From: Roseibium sp. TrichSKD4
GTDB taxonomy: Bacteria; Pseudomonadota; Alphaproteobacteria; Rhizobiales; Stappiaceae
DNA length: 64,000 bases
NCBI RefSeq assembly: GCF_000148725.1
Contig: NZ_GL476314.1
Coordinates: forward strand, 236,426-300,425
Direction: 5' to 3'
Of this stretch, positions 34,525 to 41,900 are shown piece after piece. Position 1 is the stretch's first letter. The number at the start of each line of letters is the position of its first letter. The notes beneath the pieces were generated by a model, which searched no databases, was not told the origin of the DNA, and saw only the letters and a program-made list of their open reading frames with translations. A program made the position numbers and the translations under genes.

Positions 34525-36579
34525 TTGCAATCTCGTCGAAGTATACTTCTCAAATCGCAAAACTTGCTCAGGGGAATAAGCGGTCAGTATGAGGTCGTGC
34601 TGGTTATTCTTCTGATCACGATCATTTTTATGATCATCTTGCCTTTGCCAACATGGTTAGTGGATTTTTTTATTGGATGCAATATAGGCCTTGTATTGCT
34701 GATTTTGGTAATTGTTTTTTACTTAAAAAGCCCGTCTGATTTATCAACGCTCCCCTCGCTTCTGTTGTTTGCGACAGTCTTCAGGCTCGCAATTTCCATT
34801 TCAACCACCCGGCTGATTTTGAGTGAGGCAGATGCTGGCGAAATCATTCTCGCCTTCGGGAATTTCGTTGTTGGGGGAAGTATAATAATAGGAATGGTTG
34901 TTTTTCTTATTATAACAATTGTACAATTTATAGTAATAACCAAAGGGTCTGAGCGTGTAGCGGAGGTAAGCGCAAGGTTTGCTCTGGATTCTCTTCCTGG
35001 TAAGCAGTTGAGTATCGACTCAGATCTTAGGGCAGGTGAAATTGATATTGAGGAGGCGAAGCGTCGGCGCACAAAGCTTCGCGTCGAGAACGATTTTTAC
35101 GGGGCAATGGATGGCGCCATGAAATTCGTTAAAGGCGATGCTATTGCGGGAATAATAATTATTGCCGTAAACCTTATCGGCGGCATGGGCGTAGGCGTTG
35201 CACAGAACGGCATGGCTCTGGGTGACGCTGTGCAAATTTATTCTGTCCTGACCGTCGGTGACGGCCTGGTTTCACAGGTTCCTGCGCTGATTATGGCAAT
35301 CGGTACCGGGATAGCGATCACCCGCATTGCCAAAAGCGATGAAGACGAGGACGTCAACCTCGGTTCCGATATCATCTATGAGCTGGCGGGGAGCGGCCGA
35401 GAACTCGCAATTGCGGGTTTTGCGATGGTGCTGTTCGCGTTGGTTCCAGGTTTTCCACCAATCACTTTCCTCTCTCTGGCGGCATTGTTTGGGTTGGCAG
35501 CCTACGCGGTGTCGCGCCGAAGTCGCCAGGATGTCGACATGACGTCGTTGGAAGAAGGGACCAAAGTCGATTATCAGGTGCCGACAATAATTCGGCTTGA
35601 GGTTGCCCAATCCTTGCTGAAAACCCTCAATGCCGAGAAGCTCTCCGAGAACCTTGGAGGGATACGTGCAAGACTTTACGCAGAGATAGGCATTCCATTT
35701 CCCGAAGTTTCGGTTCTGCAGATTAGTGATGGAAAGAAAGACAACTGGAAACTGGTGATCGAAGGGGTCAAAGCGGTTTCAGGCAATTTCCCTCTTGAGA
35801 AGGTAAATGTCATTGATGCTGTGCAGGATCTGGAAGCGACAGCGCTCGAATTCGAGACAATGAAATTCCGCAGCGTTGAACTCAAATGGGTAGAGCGGTC
35901 ACAAACTGAAGCGCTCACGGATCTGGGCCTCGATTTTCAGGACATGGAAGACGTTATCTGCAAGTTCGTAGAAAAAGAGCTTCCGAGCTACGCAGAGGAA
36001 ATAATAGGGGTCGAAGAAGCAAGCAAACTCCTGGACGTGATGGAGAAACGCTATCAGACGCTTGTGACAGCGGTTCGAAAAATTGCCCCGCCTGAACAGC
36101 TTACTCTGATTTTACGTCCGCTTGTTGCAGAGAAAGTGCCCCTGACGAACTTCCGGATTGTAATGGAAGCAATTCTTGAGTGGGGGCCAAAAGAAAGCGA
36201 CCCTTCAGCCCTTTCGGAATTTGTGCGCATCGCGCTCGCGCGTCAAATCAGTGACCAATACGCCAACGAGGACCATAAGATCCCAGCCTATATTCTTGAC
36301 CCCGAGGCAGAAGTCCTGTTGCGGGATGCACTCATGCACAACAGCTTAGGGAGTTTTTTGACGCTAACGGCAGAGCAATCGCAGGTCATGATTGAGAATG
36401 TTTCCGCTGCGATCGGAAACGTCGACGAAAACGAACCTGTTTTGATCACTGCGATGGACATCAGACAGCATATGAGAAAATTCTTGAAGAACAACGGTTT
36501 CGATTTCCCGGTGCTTTCTCACAAGGAAATACACAGTGATATAGAAATATTTCCGCTCGGGATAATAAACGCGTCATGA
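34525..36579 (+). CDS. sctV: Export-gate protein SctV
   Basis: This encodes 684 residues. The N-terminal half has seven or eight membrane helices (VVLVILLITIIFMIILPLPT and onward) with the FHIPEP-family segment RFALDSLPGKQLSIDSDLRA, and EEAKRRRTKLRVENDFYGAMDG split around it. The cytoplasmic half (VPTIIRLEVAQSLLKTL to LGIINAS) forms the nonameric ring that receives substrates. Start TTG 34525 follows GGAGGGAC. The stop overlaps the start of the secretin barrel gene by 4 nt (ATGA). Nothing is missing. Confidence 0.95.
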   Translation: MQSRRSILLKSQNLLRGISGQYEVVLVILLITIIFMIILPLPTWLVDFFIGCNIGLVLLILVIVFYLKSPSDLSTLPSLLLFATVFRLAISISTTRLILSEADAGEIILAFGNFVVGGSIIIGMVVFLIITIVQFIVITKGSERVAEVSARFALDSLPGKQLSIDSDLRAGEIDIEEAKRRRTKLRVENDFYGAMDGAMKFVKGDAIAGIIIIAVNLIGGMGVGVAQNGMALGDAVQIYSVLTVGDGLVSQVPALIMAIGTGIAITRIAKSDEDEDVNLGSDIIYELAGSGRELAIAGFAMVLFALVPGFPPITFLSLAALFGLAAYAVSRRSRQDVDMTSLEEGTKVDYQVPTIIRLEVAQSLLKTLNAEKLSENLGGIRARLYAEIGIPFPEVSVLQISDGKKDNWKLVIEGVKAVSGNFPLEKVNVIDAVQDLEATALEFETMKFRSVELKWVERSQTEALTDLGLDFQDMEDVICKFVEKELPSYAEEIIGVEEASKLLDVMEKRYQTLVTAVRKIAPPEQLTLILRPLVAEKVPLTNFRIVMEAILEWGPKESDPSALSEFVRIALARQISDQYANEDHKIPAYILDPEAEVLLRDALMHNSLGSFLTLTAEQSQVMIENVSAAIGNVDENEPVLITAMDIRQHMRKFLKNNGFDFPVLSHKEIHSDIEIFPLGIINAS

Positions 36580-37811
36580 AGATACTTTTGTCTCTTGCCC
36601 TGTTTTTTTGTCTTTGCAGCAGTTCCAATGCGGCGCCGCCGATCAATTTGACCAAGGGTTTTGGAATTCTCCTCAGGTTCAATGAACCTGTTGCGAGTGT
36701 CTTTATAGGCAGCAATGAAATTGCCGAGGTTCAGGCCGTGAACGAAAAGGCGATTTACGTTTCGGGTCTAACCGCAGGCACGACCAATCTGCTAGTGATG
36801 AACTACGACAATGACATTATTCGGTCTCATGCAATTGTCGTTCATCCCGTTAACAACGAAACGTCTTATCTCTTGGAAAATCTTATTCCAAACGGTGACG
36901 TCACCGTCCAAAGCAGCGGCAACACCTCTATTATTCGCGGAAATGTCGATAATATCGACGACGCGGATGACATTCGTGAAGTCAAGACGAGGCTTGAGGA
37001 ACAAGGCCGAAAAGTGATCGACAAGACAACAACTTCGACACCCGTCCAAGTTTCTCTAAAGGTTCGGATTGTGGAACTCTACCGCGCAGATCTCATCAAG
37101 CTCGGTTTTGATGTAAGTTCTGTCAGCAGCGGGTCGGTTTTTAAAGTTGTGACCGGAAGCGGTATTGCTCAGGATTTTATGAGCACGTTGATTGGAAGCG
37201 TAGAAGGCCAAACGCGTGTTGGGATCTCTGGGGCCAACAACAGTTTCAATGTAAACGCGATGTTGGATTTACTAGAGAAGCGGGGCTACATTCAAATACT
37301 TGCCGAGCCTCGACTGACGACCGTCACCGGTGAAAAGGCTACGTTCCGTTCTGGTGGAGAATTTGCCGTTTCGGTTAACCAGGGCAACGGTGTATTCACT
37401 GCAGAGTATAAAGAAACAGGGATATCGATCGACTTTATTCCGGAAATATTGCCAGGCGATAAGATCTCAATCGACATCAGTTCAGAAATTAAATTTGTCG
37501 ACCCGCAATCCGTCGTCAATTCTGCGCCGGCATTGCTCGTGCGCAGTGTTCAGACCAATGCACAGGTTGCCAGCGGGCAAACGTTTGCGTTGGCCGGGCT
37601 CTATCAGTTGACGCAATCAAGCTCCAAAAGTGGTCCCCCTTACTTGTCGAAAATTCCTGTGTTTGGGAACCTGCTTTCAAAAACCAATGAGAGTCGGGAA
37701 GAGCGGGAGCTTATATTTTTTATTACACCCTACTTGGTGCACTCTTCTGTTCCCATTGAGAAAAAACAGCCAACAGATCTTCTCGCCACCTTAGGGTTTA
37801 TTGTGGAATGA
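36576..37811 (+). CDS. sctC: T3SS secretin barrel subunit (RhcC2-like)
   Basis: This 411-residue protein has a signal peptide (LLSLALFFCLCSSSNA), a short pilus-secretin N-terminal domain (INLTKGFGILLRFNEPVASV ... GTTNLLVMNYD), and the secretin domain (LLEKRGYIQILAEPRLTTVT, GISIDFIPEILPGDKISIDI, YLSKIPVFGNLLSKTNESRE). It supplies the outer-membrane barrel missing from the SctC piece at 25534. The N-terminal layout also resembles CpaC of Tad pili, but no other Tad gene is present and it is fused by ATGA overlaps to sctV and a lipoprotein gene. The split secretin is a Rhc-family trait. Confidence 0.85.
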   Translation: MKILLSLALFFCLCSSSNAAPPINLTKGFGILLRFNEPVASVFIGSNEIAEVQAVNEKAIYVSGLTAGTTNLLVMNYDNDIIRSHAIVVHPVNNETSYLLENLIPNGDVTVQSSGNTSIIRGNVDNIDDADDIREVKTRLEEQGRKVIDKTTTSTPVQVSLKVRIVELYRADLIKLGFDVSSVSSGSVFKVVTGSGIAQDFMSTLIGSVEGQTRVGISGANNSFNVNAMLDLLEKRGYIQILAEPRLTTVTGEKATFRSGGEFAVSVNQGNGVFTAEYKETGISIDFIPEILPGDKISIDISSEIKFVDPQSVVNSAPALLVRSVQTNAQVASGQTFALAGLYQLTQSSSKSGPPYLSKIPVFGNLLSKTNESREERELIFFITPYLVHSSVPIEKKQPTDLLATLGFIVE

Positions 37812-38140
37812 GGGTTCGAGCCGCTTTCATTGCTCTCGTATTATCGAGTTGCGCTGCCCCACAGGGAAGGGATCTCAACGTACATTTGAGAGAGTCTTTC
37901 GAACACGACGTGATCAAACTTGATGACGGCACAAAATTGCCGGCCAGTTGCCTCGAACACGCTGAAGGGCCCTTTGGTGCTCGAAAAATGGGCTGTTATG
38001 TGGACCGGGCTTTTGCTTCCCAGATTTCGACGGGTGGAATTAACACACGGAGCAGCAGCAGCGCTACTGCTCCGCTCCGAAGTGTTTTCCGTCAACGAAA
38101 GCGGCCTGATAGCAGCGACCAGAAAATTGAGACAAATTGA
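37808..38140 (+). CDS. Small lipoprotein, candidate secretin pilotin
   Basis: This 110-residue protein has a lipoprotein signal (FIALVLSSC, lipid-bearing Cys 15). The mature part is short and polar, with KMGCYVDRAFASQIS in the middle and a Ser/Arg-rich end. It overlaps the secretin stop codon (ATGA). A small lipoprotein gene (y4xK) occupies the same place after rhcC2 in rhizobial T3SS, so an equivalent role, perhaps helping the secretin insert into the outer membrane, is plausible. The low-complexity C-terminus could reflect a frameshift after GGINTRSS. Confidence 0.6.
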   Translation: MRVRAAFIALVLSSCAAPQGRDLNVHLRESFEHDVIKLDDGTKLPASCLEHAEGPFGARKMGCYVDRAFASQISTGGINTRSSSSATAPLRSVFRQRKRPDSSDQKIETN

Positions 38141-38377
38141 GCGCGATTTATGAGACTGACGTTGAACTCAGTTAGACACACGTGAGCATGAAGAAAAGTC
38201 GCTCCCAAGTTTGGATGGAATTATCACGCAGTGTTACTTTCTTGAAAGCACTGTGTTTGGAGTTAAGGTATTCGCAAATATATCTCATTCGCAAGTTTTC
38301 GCCGAAATTGTTTGAAGAGTAACGGAATTAAAAATATGGTAGTTTCCTAGGTGTCGTCATTATATGGGCATTTATAT

Positions 38378-39085
38378 ATGAAATTTGTACACTATAGAAA
38401 ACTGAATAACTTATTCGGATGTCTATGTGGCGCAATAGTCTTCGCAGCCACGATTATGGCATTGCCTGAAAGAGGGCTTGGCGAAGATTTACTAAAAAAC
38501 TGCGTGGAGATCGAGGATGAGCTCGACAGACTGAATTGTTTTGACCGCTTGGCCGAGCGTTACACGCGCAATGAAGCGCAAGACTGGGCTCCTAAAAACG
38601 ACGCCGCAGCAGGTCATCGAATCGGTAATCTGGGTGACTGGCAAATTGATGTCAGAAAATCAATTTGGGACGGCAGCGACATCGTGATCGCGCGCTTGGC
38701 AGCGGAAGAAAGATATACGGAGCCATCGGCTATACCCAAGCGTCCTTCGTTGTTTATTGCTTGTAACGAAGGGATGCTCTCGTTTTGGATCAACCTGGAT
38801 ACCTATTTGTCTGAGCCCAATGCAGGACGGCAAGTCAGCTACAGGATGGACAATGGTGCGACCAGCGTGGTCAATATGAATGAATCGAAAGATCGCAAAG
38901 CACTCGGCTTGTGGCGTCAGCCGCAATCGGTTGAATTCATACGGAGTGTATCGAGATCAGAAAAACTTGTTTTCAGAATAACACCCGTAAACTCTTTACA
39001 GGTGACGTTCAGCTTCAAAATGTCGGGCTTCGAAAGAGCGCTAGCCCCCCTGGAGAAAGCTTGTGGTGTAGTGCTTAAGAGCTAA
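38378..39085 (+). CDS. Exported VasI/TagO-like protein
   Basis: This 235-residue protein has a signal sequence (LFGCLCGAIVFAATIMALPE), then the pattern CVEIEDELDRLNCFDRLAER, typical of the start of VasI/TagO-like proteins, and an ending with SFKMSGFERALAPLEKACGV. In type VI systems TagO/VasI is an accessory periplasmic protein; related stand-alone proteins exist in Alphaproteobacteria. No type VI gene is in the window, so here it may have been recruited to the T3SS or cell envelope. ATG 38378 is favoured; ATG 38351 would extend it by 9 residues. Confidence 0.65.
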   Translation: MKFVHYRKLNNLFGCLCGAIVFAATIMALPERGLGEDLLKNCVEIEDELDRLNCFDRLAERYTRNEAQDWAPKNDAAAGHRIGNLGDWQIDVRKSIWDGSDIVIARLAAEERYTEPSAIPKRPSLFIACNEGMLSFWINLDTYLSEPNAGRQVSYRMDNGATSVVNMNESKDRKALGLWRQPQSVEFIRSVSRSEKLVFRITPVNSLQVTFSFKMSGFERALAPLEKACGVVLKS

Positions 39086-39772
39086 ATTTCCATTCTCGAA
39101 GTGTTTTCTTAGCTCGTTTGTTATTGTCGAGCGTATTGAATGACTGAAAATTGCCGAGGTCACCAAGGACCTGACTTAAAGAGCTCTAGCGAATTTGAGT
39201 TTCCTGAAAAACCATAAGCTCTTAACCGCAAGAGCGCTGCACCATAAAGGTGTGCAGCGCTCGAGCATTGCGTTTTCAGATCTCCCTGAGGGGGAGAGGG
39301 GACGGCGAGCGAGACAACCAAAACGCATTTGAAGATGATCTATCACTCCAAACATCTTTGGTATTGTGATATTTTGCTTAAGTAATTTAAAACTCAAATA
39401 CATTTATTTGATTATTGTATTTATTATTGCGGGAAATCGTAAAAAATACCAAAAAGCGCAATTTTAACACGGATCAACAGAGTATTTATAATATCAGAAA
39501 ACGTTTTGAATGAAGTGGTGCCACGGACTGTCACTGCCTTCAATACGTTGATCGTATCGTCCAATTTTGTCGGCGGTGGGAGAGAAAAGGTCCAGAATGC
39601 AACATTCCGCCTGTTTCGAAACCGGATCCAGATATTGTTTCGTTCTGCTTCGCACAACCAAAATTTTCCAGCGCGATAAATTCGTAAAATATACGTATTA
39701 AGAAGCTGCGTTTCGTAGGGGATACCTAGGGATATCAACGTTCCGGTCAGAATTAGGAGGGGAAGTGTCGCG
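39086..39772. other. Intergenic region before the small Gly/Gln-rich protein gene
   Basis: No gene. It contains the hairpin at 39232-39262, a REP-like motif (CTCCCTGAGGGGGAGAGG near 39284) whose relative appears at about 41864-41895, and the words TTCGTAAA (39681) and ATACGTAT (39691) that also precede other genes here. The promoter of the gene at 39773 should be within the last 100 bp. Confidence 0.4.
39232..39262. repeat. Perfect 11-bp-stem hairpin
   Basis: GAGCGCTGCAC and GTGCAGCGCTC are perfect complements around a 9-nt loop (CATAAAGGT). It lies about 150 bp past the VasI/TagO-like gene without a following T-run. It could be an RNA processing or protein-binding site, or a Rho-assisted terminator. 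Confidence 0.55.
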
Positions 39773-40045
39773 ATGAAAGTCTCTGAATTAGCTGATTTAA
39801 TTTCCCAAAAATCACGTTCCGGAGAAGCGTCCGAAGAAGAGCTTAACAAACTGAGGGCGTTGCTCGCCCAAATGTTGAGCCAAGGGTCCCAAAGCTTGGG
39901 CCAAGGTGGTCAATCGGCTTCAGCTGGTGCGGAGGCAAGCCAGGGACAAGGCCAGGAAGCGTCGGGTGGCTCTTTGCTTGGTGACGCAGAAGCTCAACAC
40001 CAATCAGGTGATGGCTGTCAAGTCTGTGCAGCCTTGCAAAAATAG
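39773..40045 (+). CDS. Small Gly/Gln/Ser-rich harpin-like protein
   Basis: This 90-residue protein follows AGGAGGGGAAG. A helix (EEELNKLRALLAQMLSQ) is followed by a Gly/Gln/Ser/Ala-rich low-complexity region and the segment GGSLLGDAEAQ, with two Cys near the end. A similar layout, a leucine helix of the type EE(L/V)xKL, a low-complexity linker and SLLxxA, occurs in the protein at 45722-46018, and more loosely at 46671-46982. This composition is typical of harpins and other small secreted T3SS helper proteins. Secretion is inferred. Confidence 0.6.
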   Translation: MKVSELADLISQKSRSGEASEEELNKLRALLAQMLSQGSQSLGQGGQSASAGAEASQGQGQEASGGSLLGDAEAQHQSGDGCQVCAALQK

Positions 40046-40584
40046 ACTTCGACCGTTTGGAACGTCACAATTTCCGTAGAGCTGGCTCAGCGGGGCACCG
40101 TCAATTTCTGTGTCAAACTTAATTGCGAATTTCTCTTGACTCTGTTGATACCGCTGGGGGAGGCGGAAATGGAGTTTGCGACACAAATCTGGTTTATGTG
40201 TTTACTGAGTTCCGATACCAGAAATAGAATTGGTGACACTCGCTACCGAAACTTGAGTGTCTGGAACTTGCTTCCAACCTAATGGAAGCGGTTTCTTGCT
40301 GGAGCCTTTGAAAGCTGCGCGCGCGGTCGCAGTGTAGATGTCACGAGTTTTGTCGGCAAAAAGCAGATTGCAATCGAGAAACATTATTTCGGTCGTTATA
40401 GAATGCCTGTCCAGGTTGTATTTTTATTCATCAGGGTTGAATACGTAAAACACAGCTGAATATTAATACATTGCTTACCCTACGATGGCAGGTTTGCGTA
40501 GAAGCTGAAATACTATGCGGCTCGTGCGATAGAGTTACAGGCATTTTAGTCGATTGATGGGCTGCCTAGCAGGAAGCAAAGCCG
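40046..40584. other. Intergenic region with a doubtful short frame
   Basis: A 60-codon minus-strand frame (40202-40384, MFLDCNLLFADKTRDIYTAT...) looks protein-like but lacks a ribosome site and may be a gene relic. The word TACGTAAA lies at about 40442. No other feature. Confidence 0.3.
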
Positions 40585-41721
40585 ATGGCATGGATTAAGA
40601 AAAGAAAAAACCTACGGTTTCCAAATCATGAGGATCACGCTGGGGAAGAATTTCAGGCGAATGCAGGTAATCGGCGACAATTTAGCAGAAACATCGATCC
40701 GGAAAGCGAACTAAATCGCAGCAAACATGAAGAGGATTATCGAGAATTTGTTGCTGTAGAAGAAGAGCTTGATCGTTTTTTTAGAAGTAGAAATCGTAAG
40801 TTGCACTCCAGCGATGAAACACTATCATTGGATGAAGGGCACCAGCCGGCACTCATAGAACATTCTCGACGGAAATACTCTAAGAACTATCCGCGGCGTC
40901 GTCAAAACGAGCCGAATGAATACGAGCGAATTGTCGAAAATTCATATGGTCAACGGAAATTTCGATCTGCACCCAGGGTCGCTCGCCGCCAGGTTTCGGC
41001 TGAGGAAGAGCGCAGCGAAAACCTCGATTATTCTGACCCAGATGTGCAACTGGGCCGCGAGGCCGCTTTGAATCATTACAGGGAGCTTGGGCGGCGGGTA
41101 CAGATTCTCCAAGACTCACAGAACCAGTATCCCGAGCGCTCAGCGCAAGTCATATCGCTTAATCTGGATCAAGATGGCTGGCGAACACGTTCGAAACAGA
41201 AGGCATACCCAACGACAGCTGGCCAGGCAACACGATCGTCAAAAAGGGGAGGTGTAGCTTTTGATGAAGCCCTGGAGAATCTTGAAATCGGTTACGAAGA
41301 AATACTCGGGCGACTAGATGAAATGTCGGACGCGGTGGTCGGCCAGAACCTCCAGCCGACCGCAGGTTTTGAACACCGGCGTCCAAAAATCGATCGCAGC
41401 GAAAAAGTTGGTGCTCAGTCTCTGATGGTTTTGGCAGAGAGGATTGCCGAAATCGCCGATCAGATGGAACGGGTGCTGCATTTCGCAGCTCGATCAGAAG
41501 TGTTTCAAAACCCAGATCGTCAAAACGCAGTTGAATACGAGCGGTACGAACGCGAGTCGGCTCAGTCAAGCTGGCAATTGGAAATGATCCTAACAAGGTT
41601 GGAAAACTTGGAAGCAGCCACCTATGGAGCCCAACAAGAAGCAAGCCGCTTCAGGAGACGAGTTCAGAACGGAAATCAACTCATTCAATCACGAAACGCG
41701 CGCGTTTGTCGTTGTTGTTGA
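40585..41721 (+). CDS. Highly charged hypothetical protein
   Basis: This 378-residue protein is very rich in Arg, Glu, Asn and Gln with no hydrophobic segment. The first 200 residues look disordered; from about residue 225 (FDEALENLEIGYEEILGRLD, MVLAERIAEIADQMERVLHF) several amphipathic helices suggest coiled coil. Their spacing faintly recalls the helical regions of alphaproteobacterial polarity proteins such as PodJ, but I would not assign it. It ends RVCRCC. AGGAAG precedes ATG 40585. A cytoplasmic scaffold or a T3SS substrate are both possible. Confidence 0.6.
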   Translation: MAWIKKRKNLRFPNHEDHAGEEFQANAGNRRQFSRNIDPESELNRSKHEEDYREFVAVEEELDRFFRSRNRKLHSSDETLSLDEGHQPALIEHSRRKYSKNYPRRRQNEPNEYERIVENSYGQRKFRSAPRVARRQVSAEEERSENLDYSDPDVQLGREAALNHYRELGRRVQILQDSQNQYPERSAQVISLNLDQDGWRTRSKQKAYPTTAGQATRSSKRGGVAFDEALENLEIGYEEILGRLDEMSDAVVGQNLQPTAGFEHRRPKIDRSEKVGAQSLMVLAERIAEIADQMERVLHFAARSEVFQNPDRQNAVEYERYERESAQSSWQLEMILTRLENLEAATYGAQQEASRFRRRVQNGNQLIQSRNARVCRCC

Positions 41722-41900
41722 AAGTCCAGGCGGCCCAGTGCTACCCGTCCAATTGGCGCAAGCTGTCGTGCGGTGCGATCTTTACTGCAGCCACTTCATA
41801 TCTTCGATGCGAAGGATCGCAAGGCTCTTCGAAATAAACTTTTCCAACCTGTCCCTCCCTCTCAAGTGGAGGAGAGGGACAGGACAAGCGCGGCGAGAAC

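Noticed and set aside
36576-37811. CpaC/Tad-pilus secretin identity
   Set aside because: The N-terminal layout is similar, but no cpaA, B, E or F or pilin gene is near; overlaps with sctV and a split N-terminal secretin piece favour the T3SS.
40202-40384. 60-codon minus-strand frame
   Set aside because: Looks protein-like but has no ribosome site, no family and no partner; mentioned only in the intergenic entry.
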